Shown: positions 35,291-48,471, counted from the stretch's first letter. The stretch is 64,000 bases of DNA from Eutreptiella sp. 'Long Island Sound 2002' (GCA_964036045.1 OZ038381.1:152910352-152974351); one strand, 5' to 3'. Program-made: numbers and translations. The notes: a model not told the origin generated them from the sequence alone.

Positions 35291-37190
35291 AAAGGATAGT
35301 GCTGGGGTGCAAAGCGGACAAAATTTTCCTTTGGGCGGCTTTGGTGCCCATGGAGTGTTGGGCGCCTTCGGCGCCCATGGACTCCGAAGGGCAGCACCTT
35401 AGGCAACTAACTGTTGGCCAGAGGCCCCTGGGGGGGGGGGGGGTTGGCATCCTGGGTCCTGCGCGTTCTAGGACCCGCAGAGTCCCCCCCCCCCCCCCGG
35501 GGCGGGGGTGTTTTCGCACAGTGCGGGCACAGCGCGCGCACAACGCCAACTATTCCGCTATCACCAATTATTGCACTACTTATCCTGGAACACCCCTCAA
35601 AACCACCCATCTACAGAAGCATGCAGGATCAATTCAAAAACGGCATGGGTTGCAGAATTCAGAACCCGGGGGCCTGTGGCAAGCATCAGACTAAAAACGA
35701 AAATCCCTAGTGTACCAGCAGGGGCTGTAGGGTGCAGAATTCAGGACCCTGGGAGCCGTGGCTACCGGTGGTGGAAAACAGCCGACTTTTCGCACAGCGC
35801 GGGCACAGCGCACGGTGCGCCCCTACATCGAGGGTGGCAATACTGTAATAGTGACCAGATTCCTGTAATAGTGACCAAACACCTGTATTGGTTCACTTCT
35901 GTAACATACACACAGATCACTATCCCTCATCCCGTAGCAAAAGCAAAGTAATTTGAATACCTTTAGTTGTCGGGAACCCGTCCTCCCCCTCATTGCGCCA
36001 GTCTCCCTGGCATGCAAAGAGGAATGTTGTGGGGGGAAATGGGTGATACTGATTCCATCTCAGGTCCTTTGTGAAATTCCTGTGTGTTTGCCGTGAGGTT
36101 ATATCCTCCGTTGTTAGCTCATTGATTGCTGATACCCAAATGGGTAGTCTGATGCCATGTAACATTTCTTCATTGCCACGCTCTGCAGACACTTTGTTCT
36201 GCCCTCGCTACCACAATACGTAGAACAAGCAAGGAACCTATGGCTCCCATTGACCATACTGTTCTCACTACCACAGCATGCAGAACCCGCAGGGCATCCA
36301 TGACCAAGTGATCTGATTGCGGTCGCTGTTTCCAGGTTAGACATGGACACAAATCGATCAGTGCATCCAGTGAAATTGGTTTCAAGCAAAAACTTAGCAC
36401 TTGGCGCCCAACACTCACCATACATCCAGCAGCAACAGGACCAAAGTGGCCCCCAAGCCACTGTGTGCTTGACAAAATGGTGACTGTCTTGGGCTCCGCA
36501 TAAATTCACCAATGAGAGTTGATTTCGCACTGTGGGGAGGGAGGGGGGGTGGGCTTTGAGACCAAAGACTGAAAATGGCAAATATTACTTTTGCTCTGAT
36601 ATCGCTTTTGCTCTGATCCTCCAAAACGAAGAAACAGCTGCATGCTGCAGCACTGGCACAGACGGTTGCGAATGTGTGCATGTAGAACCGTTTGCAAATG
36701 GGGCCGAACCAGAGGAGTGGGGGTTGCAAAGTTTCCAAGCATGAGCAGTATGTAGCAGCTAGATTTAGAGCACCACCAGGTTCCGTTGGTGGTGAAGCAT
36801 AGGCACTGGGACTCTATACCTCTCGGATGACAATTTGCCAACAACGCAAGAAAATCGGTTTGACATTTCATAGCATGCCAAATGAGTCACTGCACTGCCT
36901 TTTAAAACCTCAGGAATTTGTTGTGCTTATTGGCACCGCTTTGGCTGTGATACCGCCTACGTCCTGTGGGCCTAAAGAGGAACAGGCACAGCAAAAAAAG
37001 GGGGTGTAGATGAGAGAGAATATATATCAATGTAGGCATAATATATACACACAGAGAGAAATGCACAACCCACCCACCTACACACAAACACACACACACA
37101 CAGATATGAATGGCAGAGAATGCAGAAAACCACCACAAAAAAATTGTCAACCACCAGTCACCTGGTCCAGCGATAAAATCCAGGGACGTG
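35291..37190. other. No recognised gene; hairpins, G/C tracts and minisatellite fragments
   Basis: Contains a GGGCGCC-TTC-GGCGCCC hairpin (about 35358-35376), a G-tract (35431-35442), a C-tract (35487-35499) and two copies of the CAGAATTCAGGACC / CTAGTGTACCAGCAGGG minisatellite unit at 35640-35760. GGCACAGCGCGGGCAC-type words recur at 35525 and 35795. The 36-37 kb portion yielded nothing recognisable. Confidence 0.4.
37076..37104. repeat. (CA)n microsatellite
   Basis: An imperfect CACACA run between CCCACCTA and GATATGAATGG. Confidence 0.85.
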
Positions 37191-37193
37191 TGA

Positions 37194-37400
37194 GATATTG
37201 GATAGCTCAGGAGTGAGAGAGAATTGGCTTGCACGTGGGGGTGGTGGGGTCGTTCGAGCCCCTCTTCCAGGAACCCCCCCCCCCCTTCAGGGCACCTGTG
37301 ACATGGAGCCCCGACGGGCTGACAGGGGAAGTTGGGGGGGATCCTCAGGTACCCCAACATATATGGCTCAAAATTATCACCGCGATGTGCTGATTTTCTT
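37194..37400 (+). mobile_element. tRNA-derived SINE-like element (tRNA-Ala-like head)
   Basis: GGATAGCTCAGGAGTGAGAG (about 37200-37219) resembles a Pol III box A (TAGCTCAGNGG). CTTGCACG sits where an Ala (TGC) anticodon loop would be, and GTCGTTCGAGCCCC (about 37248-37261) resembles box B. It is followed by a C-tract, a G-tract and ACATATATGGCTCAAAAT. A piece with TTCGAGCCCCTTTTCC occurs near 40614, and the tail motif near 2990 and 46206. It is not a functional tRNA: the acceptor stem does not pair. Confidence 0.45.
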
Positions 37401-38681
37401 CCGCCCGCTTTGCAGCCCAGGTGGTGAGTCATCACCACCTGTTCAGACTAGCCTCTTTGGACTGGCCTGTCACAATAGAATCCCTTTTCCAGACCCCCCC
37501 CCCCCGCCCCTCTTTCACGGGACTCAACCCCTCCCCCCAGCCCTTTGCCTAAGCCAATTTTCCACTACCCCAGTTAGCAGGCAGCAATCCATCCATGACC
37601 TTTGCCCCCTGTTTTGCCTGTGCACCAACACATACCCTGTTTGAAAATGTTCCCAGTCTGCTGGTTCTTGGTTGATGGTAGATATTAAATGGTAGGTGTG
37701 AACACATAGCAGCTGTCCTGGTATGCCTTTTCAAAGCAGGCAAGAAAGGGTTGCAGCATCTTTAACGGTGAAAGCGTAGCAGGCCATTGCTAGATATATC
37801 ATTGAAATAAAGGGGATGAGGCACTTGTGACAACACCCAGCAGGGCTAGTGGCGCCAGAGCAAACGACAGCACATCCCCCAGAAAAAGTACCTTCTTGCA
37901 CAGGTGAATAGTGGCACTCCTTGAGTGAAAACACAAATGCTTGCAAAAGAAATCCGGCATCCTCCCATACCTTTCATAAAATTTCTGCCCCCAGACCACA
38001 CTAGCAACCAAGAAATCTTGCTAGGGCAATTGGTAGGCAGTGGTCCCATTTGCAGCAGTCTTTGTGTATACGTGTTGTGATGGCAGCAAAGAGTTTCAGG
38101 AACTCTACTACTACACTGCCACTACCAATATCCCCACTTGCCAGGATGGCAAGCAACATTGCTGCCCGTCATGTTCACCGCCCTTGAGCCTTGTCTCCAT
38201 TTGTTGGTCACTGTTGGTGGTTGATGCATTGGACATCAGATTCAGTAGCACATTGCTCTGTGAAGAAAATATTGGCACTGGGATAAATAACAGCAAAACC
38301 CTTGGGAAAAGGGTGCATCTGATCACAGAGCCCTGGGAAGGTTGACGAGCTGGGCAACCCATCTGTCAATCAAACAGAAATGCCATTATGATTGACCCAA
38401 GGAATTATGCGGTGGTGAACATCTGAGCAACATCCATGGTCATGCAATGGGGCAGCAGTGGCTTGGTACTAATGCCCAATTAGCTTCTGGTGATGGGCAG
38501 TGCATCTGAATGATCATTCCGATTCATTCATGCAAAAAGGAAAAACGAGAGCCCCATGCAGCCAGTCACGCCGTATTTGATCTGCAGGCCCCGATTGACC
38601 CTTGGCACAAGGCATAGCCGATATAAATACCTGGCCTTTGGAACAGAAGCCGTTCTGCTGAGCCTGGGTGGTGCCTTAGTC

Positions 38682-38871
38682 AAAGCTGTGCCCCCCATCA
38701 GCACCCTTACCTCCTCCCCTGCCTTTACCTTTGCCTTTGCCTTTGCCTTTGCCTTTGCTGGGGGGCATGTCCAATTTGTACAGCACGACTTTGAGTCCGC
38801 TTTGCTGCTGGAACTCAAGGAGCAGGGCCTCATATTCTTCCCACACCCCACCGGCTCTGTCACATCCCACC
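38682..38871 (-). CDS. Possible terminal exon with Lys-Gly repeat tail
   Basis: After an acceptor-like TTCAG near 38872 the minus strand reads VGCDRAGGVWEEYEALLLEF, then LKVVLYKLDMPPS and a (KG)n tail encoded by the TTTGCC hexanucleotide repeat, with a TGA stop near 38682. The first half looks coding; the tail is a microsatellite. No upstream exon was identified. Confidence 0.25.
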
Positions 38872-41800
38872 TGAACATATGGCAGTAGTGCAGGATGTGG
38901 CCATGGCACCTGCTTGTATGGCCTACTACGACAGGTTACAAATTCAACTAATTAACAGCAGCTGGCCACGCATGCGACGGAACGGTGCAAGCAGTGCTCA
39001 CCCAGGCACGGCCCTCGGAGCTGGTCCCGCCCTTCACAGCCCCTCCCATAGGTGCAGAGGGCGGTGTGTGGGCTTCCCGCCAGGTCCCCACTCTAGGCAG
39101 GCCTATGCTTGAACAGGGGGAGGTGAAACCTCTACCCACGCTCTCTTCAGCACCCAGGGCTCATTCCGCCTCAGCCCCCACCCCCCCGACCTCAGCCCAC
39201 CCCACCCCACCACTTTCCGACCATTTGGCCATATCGCATGGTTTTCAACTGCTGCCCTGGCCCCACAACCAGGACCCTCGCATCACTAGTGTCCATATAG
39301 GCAAATTGGCTCATCCTTCTGTTGTACGATACACTTGTAGGGAGTGTTCAATACCACTGTTATCATCGTATTTTTTCAAAACCAGGGAGGCTTCATCCTA
39401 CTTACTGGGGCTGGAGGTGTTTGTTGCAGAGTTCTACTGGGGTGCCCTGATGTGCTGGCTCATTGGTGACCAACCACCAAGGACGCTGCAGCAAACAAAG
39501 TAGGGAGGCACAGTGAAGCCAGGGTCAAGGGCCTGCATTTAGGCAGCCTCTATGAGTTGTAGCCAACCTTATTGGAGTCTACATCTATGATGCCTCGGCA
39601 TCTTGCTTCATTATCGCATACCTATGTGCTGCAGGAGGGGACTGAGACTGCATCATTCTCACCGTGACTAGACATAGCTGTGCTTAGTGTTCCACTGTCG
39701 AATTGGGTTTCAGTTATGGAGGATCTTTGTGCTTTGCTTGCGCATATGATGAGCTGCATCACTCAGGGAGCGTTCAGCTTCAATGTCTAACTGGGTGCGC
39801 TGATGGGAAGGCAAAAACAGTGTCCAACCAATGGGCTGGAAGGTGTAGATGTGGGGATACAAGGTTGCAAGGGGATACAAGGGTGTGTTCGTACTGCATG
39901 CTACACACTGACAAGGCACAAGCAGATGTCATGAGCTCAAGGCCAAAGGCTGCCAGAACCAGCCTAAGGGCGGTTAGGAAAGGAACATCAGCTGGGCTGA
40001 AGAAAGCAATGGAAGAAGATCCTTGTGAATTGGTGAAAGCAAGAGAGATATTTGATGAGCTTTGCTCGCAAGGGTAGGAGGGCATGGCGTAGATTCCCCC
40101 CAGGGTGTCTTTTGAGCCACGGCGGGGAGGGGGGTGGAGGTTTTGAAGTGGAAGGGGGCGAGAGGGTTTGGCCAGGACCCCTACCCTGTCTTTTGCACCA
40201 AAATATATCACAGCAGCGTTTTTGGTCCAAAAATGCCCTCCTTTTATAATTATTGAAAACAAAATGCAGGATGCTTGTTGTTAATGGCTGCATTCTCCGT
40301 TGATTCTTCATTCCTTGATACATGTGGATGCTTGGCATTCCAAAAGCCCCCTTAATTGTTTGTTGGGGCGCCGAAAAAGAGAGAAAGGCAGGGGAGCAGT
40401 GAGGTCTGCCAATGTACCATGGAGGCTGTAGCACATGGGTGCTTGAAACGCAGCATCCCCAGACACAACCCAATCACCTCCAATGAGACCGAGGCATTTC
40501 TGGATACTTGAGACCATGAAAACATGCAAACCAAAGCATTCAGAACCAAACCAACCCCTCACTCACACAGGTTAGGGCTAGGTGCACAAGTCACACAAAA
40601 TGGGCTATGGATCTTCGAGCCCCTTTTCCGCACCACCCCATGTCTGAATTTCAGGGGTTCGAAGGCCACCCCGCCCGCCCACTTCAATCTGCACCCTGCC
40701 AGGCCTGAAGGCCCCGGCTAAGTGGCCCTCTTGGGGAGGGGGGGGGCTGGGTCCTTGGGTTGCCTGAACTGAGATTCCAGTGGGCGATCGCCACGAGGGT
40801 TTGAGAGCATCCTGCAACTGACCTCCTGTGAACTAGTGGTCTGCACATCTATTGGCAACTGCCTGAATGTGATCCACCCACACTCCACACTTTATCACTT
40901 CTCTACGTCCATGGAACTCTACACTCTTCCGCTTCAAATGCAACACCCATTTTCCAGATAATGCACCGCACAACTTTCCGTTGTGACAGAAGCACTAGCA
41001 AAAATTAAACAGCATATGATATCATTGGATGCGCCTGGGTTGTTCTTTTCGGACTGGCGAAAACAGCTGCTGGTCAGCTCAATTGCATCATGGGGTGATC
41101 ACAAGGTGGGTAGAAGTGGTTTCGTGCATGACACTAGGACTGTCATCCTCCTGGTCACTGTACAACCATTCCGCCATCTGCCATGGTGGCTGGTGCCACT
41201 GAATACACCACCTTGTCAGTAAATGTTGCCCTCAGGGGTTGCCTACTTGGTTACAGCTGCCCCATTGTTTGACTGGCTCAATGGTTGGAACTGGAGAGTT
41301 GATCGTGTCGAACAGTAAGGATGCCTGAATGCAGCAAAGGGGATGAAACCTGATACGGAAATGCGATCTCGTCAGTGGTCACACCGCACTTGCCCAGTTC
41401 AGCAGGGATATTGAGCAGGCATTGCTTGAACCACAGCGCCCGCTGCATTTGTGACTCTTTGGCCTCCATGCCATATTCAACTCTCCCTTGTTCTCTCTGC
41501 CCATTGAGATTCACAACAACTTTGCCGTCGTTGGCAACCCTCACGTGCACCTGTAAGTTTGACGAAGGACGCAGGTCACGGCTCTTCCCTGGTATCCCAT
41601 GGCCGGATCACAACACCACACAGTCTGGCACAGTGAGTGGAAGATAACAGCACGCTATTGCACGCAAACCACGTGCTTCCGAAGGAAGGAGGGTTTTCCG
41701 CCGTCGCCCAAACCATCGCTCCTCTGGGAGCACCCTCCCACATGCTGGGATGTAATTGCCTCACCAACTTTAGATAAATGCATTCAATTCTCAGCAAAAA

Positions 41801-41973
41801 CAGTACGAATTGTTCAGCCGGGTGTGCACACGCGCACTGCACTGTACATCCCTGCGCCTCCCCACAAATACCCAACCTTCATGTGCACCGTGCTCACGGT
41901 GGGTATTTATTGGGCGCAGCACAAACACTGGGCCATGGCTCACAAAAAACAGGCTCAGAGAGAAAGGCGCCTG

Positions 41974-42030
41974 CACCCCGCGCACCGCGTTGTGCACCGC
42001 GCGCGCACCGCGCGCGCACCGCGCAGGCGT
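41974..42030. repeat. GC-rich alternating purine-pyrimidine tract
   Basis: GCGCACCGCG/GCGCGCGCACC units repeat about four times. A similar block in the opposite arrangement follows at 43265-43320, next to the shared word GAGAAAGGCGCC. Confidence 0.7.
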
Positions 42031-44165
42031 TTCTAGCAACCCTCTTCTGCATTTTTCAAGATTTTTTCAGGGTGACAAGGACGCGATGGCCTAAGGGGTA
42101 CACATACAACAACGGAGGCCTCCACTCCAGCCTCCTCACCAAAGGTGGTTGTAGCTGCCCACACCCCCTGTCAAGGGGGGGCCGTAGGAAGGGAAGAAGA
42201 AGATGTAGAACTCTCCGGTATGGCCGCTTGACCGAAGAGCCTAGTGCCCCACAGGGTGCCCAAGCCTGTGGAGCCGTTTCGAACGTTTCGCGTTTCGACA
42301 TGTTGCTCAATGGGGTGCCCATTCCCATGATGCAACCGTTTCGGTGTGCTCGTATCGGTTCGTTTCGCGTTTCGATTGTCACGACGTCGGCTACGAGGAA
42401 GCCTCCTCTTCCTCTTCATCGGCGGACGTAAGCTACGAGCCTGAGGATGATGAATCCGAATCCGAATCAGAATAGGAATCTGAACCACGACGTCTCGTGG
42501 CCGGTGGCTGCCCGTAAATGCCACTTGGGAAGTCGTCTCAGGGGCCGTAGGGCTCATAGCGCACATTGCGCACATTCAGAAATTGCTGAATGTGCACAAC
42601 GGCTCGCACCATCAAGTGCAATTTCTGCATGCGATCCGGAAGGGTACTCCCACGCTTCGTATACATGTGGCAGCAAACACCCCAACTGTGAAGCTGTGTC
42701 AACACATGCTCCGAACGGGCGCGCAAGAAACTATGCCCGCCATTTGCTTTCCAGGGAGGCATGTCCAGTTTTTTGGGCTTGGGATATGGGGTGATTGAGC
42801 CCGGTCAGCCACCAAATCCACCATCCAATAGATGGGCTTCACGAGGCTCCATCCTCCCGCCTTGCTTTTCGAGTCTGGCGTGATGACATACCGAAAAACA
42901 AATGGAAAAAACACTTTCAGATCTGCACAACGGGAAGAACAAGACGAGAAAGGAGGGACGAAAAAAACACTTTCAGATCTACACAACGAGAAGAACAAGG
43001 TGAGGAACGAAGGACACACAGACTCCCTACAAAAATCGCGCGTACATCAACAGAAAACGGTTTGTGCCTCTGATTTGTTTGAATGTTTGCTATAGAGGGT
43101 GGGGCGAGGCACCCGTGGCAATTGTCCGCCATCGCGACAGCCATCGCAACCTGGCTTGGCGCCCTATCCCGCAGCCACGGCACACGGGCTCACCACAAGG
43201 GAGGGGCAAATAGTGGTGAGGTGCCGAAAACAGCACAAGGGGAAAGAAAAGGTTGTCCGTGCACGTGGAAAACGCGCGCACCGCGTGGTGCACTGCGCGC
43301 ACCACGCGGGCGCCTTTCTCAGAGAAAGGGGAGTGTATCCCTCTGCTTGCCCCTCTCTGCACGTACGCACATCCCTTGTGCAGAACCCTTGCTCCGGTTG
43401 CAGAACCCTCAGTCCCTTTGGGGTCTCCTGTTCACGTGGAGACTTGTCATGCGGTGCCAAGATGTGAACATTGCAAAGCCAGTGCTTTACCACAACGCAC
43501 ACGGCTATGGTTGCGTGAAGGGCAACACACCTGCCCAGGGACATCACACATGTCCCCACCCGCCTTCGAGGCTTGGAATCGCTCCGCATATAAATTGGTC
43601 TCAGGCCAGCGCTCAAATATGGCTTTTGCGACCCCAGCAACGGAGGACTTGTTGCAACACTTGGTTTGGTGGGCAATCACCTGTTGAGCAGCCTCACACA
43701 AATCACCTTTAATAATCTGCAGTGACATCTACTCTGTGAAAAACAAACTGCATGACGCAATCGGTTCGTTATCTGAGCCCTGCACAGCAACCCAGTGCGG
43801 TCGGTGAACTTGGTACCTAATTCCATTTGGATGTTTGTTGGACAAGGGTGTTCACTGGATCTGGGGCAGGGGTTGGACCGAAACAGCCAAGAAACCGGGA
43901 GTGGGAGGGGCAGAGGCACATTTAATGCCTTTTTGTGATTGCTGGTCTGCTCCTTGAACTGCACTACGTTGTGAACCACATGTCCCATACAGCCCCCCAA
44001 GACATCTCTGATCTCACCATGGCCTGAGTCAACCTTCCCTACAAAGCCTCAACCACAGCTCCCAGCTTTCGATGGCCAGCACCCAATCCCAAAATTGAGG
44101 TTTCTGGAGGACCTTATGCACTGTGTGCAGATTTATTCCCGGAACCCATGAAACCCATAACCTCC

Positions 44166-44167
<2 letters not shown>

Positions 44168-44209
<42 letters not shown>
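44168..44209. repeat. (GA)n microsatellite
   Basis: About 21 perfect GA units. Confidence 0.95.
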
Positions 44210-44210
<1 letters not shown>

Positions 44211-46689
44211 ACCAAAACACGATTCATCAGAGGAATCAAAACTGACTGCCAGTGCAACAGGCAACATTACAACTCCAGCAGCAGTCTAGCAATAAACAGT
44301 GCAACTATGGATGGGCATGCATGCCTCAATCAATTTGAAATGGCAAATACCACATTCAGATGTGGAAGTGTTCCTGCAGAGTGCACACACAACACATGCA
44401 CGGCAAGCGCACAGTGCTGGTCATTGGGGTGACGTTCCTGCAACCCTCACCTCAAACCTCCCTGCTTTCCCTGTTCGCAAGCCCCTTCCTTCCCAGTGTG
44501 CCAACAAACAGACTCACTGTTGTTGAGGGTTGTTGATGATGCCAAGGAGTTGTTCAGGATGGCTGTGCAGTATGATCGTTTGTTGAGGCCTGCTAGGGCT
44601 TGTGAAGAGTTGTCCCACACCAAGGGGCAAAGAAGGCAGAGGCACAAGCATAGCCAGCAGGAGAGGCAGAGGTCCAGGCAGAGGCAAGCGATTCATACAC
44701 ACTCATAAGCGGAAGCCATGGTTGGATGTGTAGTGACGAACACTTGACACCCATGCTCGTTGTATTTCTTGGTTTGTTTAGCTATGCCCACAAAACGTTG
44801 AATTTTTTTTGCTACATTAGGAAAAAAGTAACCTTTTATGGCCTTGCTATGCCAATGACAGACCACGGCCTTAGCTGTGCAAAATTGTGGTTATGACACG
44901 GGTATTCAGGGAGTGTGTCATTCATCCACACTCGAGTTACGGTGAAAGCCAAAGCACTGCAGGGTGCGAACCCCTTTTCCCTGCATTTGCAGACATCCAC
45001 GCACATCTGAAATGCGCGCCATTTGCTGCCAATCCCATAGCAACTGTATCAGCTTATGTGTCTCCCTTCGGCGGCACTTCAAGCATTGCTGGAACTGTTT
45101 CTTTTTAGACTGCAATGGGTTGTGTAGACACTAGTTTCTTGGGAGAGGAAAGCGAAGGTCGCACGGAAAAACACGTAAGTCAAGTCCTTTTTGTTCAGTG
45201 CACACCACCAGCACTTTTTTTTTTGGTGTAGGTCGCGTATGGAAATAAATGACAAACTTTTTTTTTGTTTCAGTCGCGTGCACTTTCTTTTCTACTGTAC
45301 GTCGAATACACTTTTTCAGAAAAAAAAAAACAAGAACGACCCAACAACCGCCATTGCTACAAGAGGAGGTGAAGCATATAGCCCCCACAGACATTTTGGG
45401 GGCATTTCTTAATTCCCTGTTTCAGTCTAAGCATTTTGAAAAAACACAAATGGGGTAATCTTCTTTTACCATTCGTCATAAATGAAAAATTAGTCAGATA
45501 CCCCGGCAAACACATAACGGAACCAACAAAAGCACCCTAGCAAGCAACAGTGTGACACAAGGCGACATAGACAATTGCAATTTGATGCATGTGTTTCATC
45601 CCATTTTTTGCATGCAATCCTTCCTCCCCTCCTCCGTACATCGAATTTGTCTATAAAGACATATGCATATATGTTTATTAACAACGTGATGAGGCCAGGT
45701 GATACTAGGGGCCACAACATACTCACAATTGCACCTGGGCTTGGGGGACCCACAATCGTTGCAGTTAGGTTATGCCTTGCCATTGTCTGCTCCCGCTTGA
45801 ACATCCTTAGCCCATGCCTTAGCTTGGGGACTCAGCTCGGGAGGTGTGGGATGCGGCGGAGCTTCTTCATATGGTGCAAACTGCAAACGAAACTACTCCA
45901 CACCGGAGTCATCACTCCATTCACACGACTCAGGCATTACGCTCCTATTCCCCTTCCCCTTTGTGGACATTGTGGCGCACTTCTACTTACTACTTATTAT
46001 TGTGTGCCCATGTTGCCACAATTGCTGCATCTGGCACATCCTTAAAAAGCACAAACTCGGAGGCACCAAACACACTACATGTGCTACTACTACTCCCTGG
46101 GGGGCCGGGACAATGGGCCAGACGCCGACTCCTTCCCGATTCTGTGCCACTTTCAGGGTGGGGGGGGGGGGGCTGGGTCTTGGGGGGGGGAGCCTCTGGG
46201 CCCCTACATATATGGCTTGAAATGGCCGTCTCATCGCGCTCATCACTTTGAGGTACGGATGTAGGAGCAAAAAATATTGCAACAAGGGGCGGGGGGGGCA
46301 TGGTAGGTGATACTTTTGTTTAAGGGCATAGCACCCCAAAGTCAATTCCCGGCCACTATTGCTAGTGGCGCCCCACCCAGGCCAAACCATGCTGTTTTCA
46401 AGGAAGAGTTGATGTACGTTTCGAAACCCTTTGGAGGAGCGTGGGGAGGGGGTGGGGGGTTGCACCACATGCACTACGTCTTTTTGAAAAAAAATTCTCC
46501 GCGCACTACGTGCCCACAACGTGCGCACATATACCAGTGGTACACCGTGTGCAAGAACGCGTCGCGTGCCCTTTGTGGGGTGCTTCTCCTTGGGGCCCCG
46601 AAACATGGGTGATGGAAGTGGTGGAGGTGGGAGGTAAAGGAAGTAGGCCAACCAGCGTTGGTTAGGGGGACAATCAAAGTGGTCCTTCC

Positions 46690-46880
46690 CGGGGGCCCAA
46701 AAGTGGGCGGAAATGCTACATCAACCCTGCATTCTCCCTGCATTGTCGGGGGGTCCCCAACAAGGGGACAAAATCAGAATTGGCTGCCTCACCCCTGCCG
46801 TCTCGGGGCCCAAAAGTGGGCGGAAATGCTACATCACCCTTGCATTCTCCGGGGTCCCCAACAAAGGTGACAAAATCAAA
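46690..46880. repeat. Tandem duplication of about 115 bp, GGCTACAT-family minisatellite
   Basis: GGGCCCAAAAGTGGGCGGAA plus ATGCTACATCA occurs at 46692 and 46807. The GGGGTCCCCAACAA and CACCCCTGCC parts match the family at 2.8 and 47.5 kb. Confidence 0.8.
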
Positions 46881-46914
46881 CTACAAATAAAACGAAAAAT
46901 TTTTTCCATTGTAT

Positions 46915-47015
46915 CCCTGATGCTGCCTAGGGTCCTGCGGATTGCTCTGACTAGGGTTTGAAGCCATGACCTTTCAGTTGCATGAGCACTACTTTACCCA
47001 CTAGGATATGGGCTA
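46915..47015 (-). other. tRNA-like sequence (degenerate tRNA or SINE head)
   Basis: The minus strand has ATCCTAGTGGGTAAAGTAGT (box A-like) and, about 45 nt later, GGCTTCAAACCC (box B-like), with TGCAACTG between. Stems pair poorly, so a functional tRNA is unlikely. Confidence 0.35.
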
Positions 47016-47439
47016 TCTCTGATAGACTTCTGCACAGGGGTGGTATTGATATTTGGTCCAATTTGCTTTTCATCTTGGGGTGGAAAGCCATTTTTTCACC
47101 CTCTACTAGATCAAGCAAATTTTCCTCAGGGCGCCTTTGGCGCCGATGATCCGGCACTTTGGTGCCAATTTCCACGTTGGGGGGGGGGGGGTCGGCGTAA
47201 AGGACCCCGGCCCGGCACCCCCTGCCCCGGGGCTACTACTTATCGAAGAGGCGGATGTGCCCGAGGAGCTCGAGGAGGAACTCGAACTCGAACTCGAACT
47301 TGAGTTACAACTAATATTAGCCGTATTGACGGGTGCATATGTAGGGGTGAGGAGGGCAAGAATGGACAATGGCGCTTACTTCCTTGCTACAAGCCGGCCT
47401 CGATGCCCCGACCAAAAACATTTCACCACCTGTGCTTGA

Positions 47440-47650
47440 AATCAATATGGCTACATGACTCCTACCTTCTTGGGGTTCCCATAGTGGGGACAAATGAATG
47501 TGGCTACATAACCCTTGCCTTCTGAGCGTCCCCATGGTGTGGAGAAAACAATATGGCTACATAAACCTTGCCTTCTCGGGGTCCCCATGGTGGGGACAAA
47601 TCAATATGGCTACATAACCCCGGCCTTCTTCGAGTCCCAAAGTGCGGAGA
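47440..47650. repeat. 52-bp minisatellite, four copies
   Basis: Units read AATCAATATGGCTACATAAC, CCTTGCCTTCTCGGGGTCCC and CATGGTGGGGAC with substitutions. Same family as 2785-2890 and 46690-46880. Confidence 0.85.
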
Positions 47651-48340
47651 AGTCCATATGGCTCGAAAAGAAAGATTGGAACTCTCCGTTCAAAGTGGGG
47701 CATTTTGGGGAGAAACACATTGCGTGTAACCAATTTCCGAGCCCTTTCACCAAAGGCCCTAAAAATTCTGCTACCAAGGCACCTCAAAGAGGAAAGAGTG
47801 ATTGAATGACCCCTGCCATCCCATCCCCCAGGGTCCCCAAAGGTTGTTGGAGGTCACCCCGAAATTGCGAATTTTTAGCCAACCCATGCCGGCTTGAAAA
47901 CGGCGAAGTCCTCACTTGTGGGGCCCCATAGGGAGGCCGCTCTTGGAAAGGCGGAGATACTAGGACAGGCCCAAATTTCGATTTTTTTTTCATTTTTTCG
48001 GCGTTTTTACGACTTTTTTTACAATCATTCCGGAGCATTCACTAGCCTACCGTTGCGTGTTTTAACTTGTTTTCAAGCCTAAAATTGGCAGTAGGGCAAG
48101 GGGATGTGGATATTTCATTGATTGTTGTGCATGTAGGGACGCGGTTACTTAGGGAAGTGAGCAAGTGGTCCAAGAAAAGGGGACCCTCCACTCTTGGTCC
48201 TCGGCATTGAAAAATGGCCGCCCACGGCCGCTTCCTCCCTCTACGCATGGTGTAGATCCCAGAACACGGTTTGGGGAAGAGGATTTCTGCGTGTAGGGCG
48301 GGCCTTCTAGAGGAAGAAGAGGGACCATGGCACTCAAGGG
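47651..48340. other. Unrecognised sequence downstream of the hAT gene
   Basis: Contains one more CACCCCTGCC minisatellite-like fragment (47805-47835) and T-rich tracts (47985-48020). Neither a hAT terminal repeat nor a gene could be fixed here. Confidence 0.3.
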
Positions 48341-48356
48341 TTTGGGAAGACGAGGG

Positions 48357-48471
48357 AAGCGGTGGAAGACGAGGGAAGTGGTGGAAGAAGAGGGAAGTGG
48401 TGGAAGAAGAGGGAAGAGGTGGAAGATGAGGGAAGAGGTGGAGGACGAGGGAAGAGGTAGAAGTTGAGGCA
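48357..48471. repeat. 19-bp purine-rich minisatellite
   Basis: Six copies of GTGGTGGAAGAAGAGGGAA variants, ending at the hAT stop codon (minus strand). Confidence 0.9.

Larger units (their letters stand above)
37401..46690. other. Long stretch without a confident gene
   Basis: I read both strands and found no recognised domain. A possible terminal exon is listed separately at 38682-38871. Small features: (TTTGCC)n at 38722-38758, GC-rich alternating tract at 41974-42030, a roughly 57-bp tandem duplication (ACACTTTCAGATCT units) at 42905-43010, (GA)n at 44168-44209, and T-rich tracts at 45190-45330. A short acidic tail (DDESESESE) is encoded near 42450 on the plus strand without an identifiable gene body. 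Confidence 0.4.
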
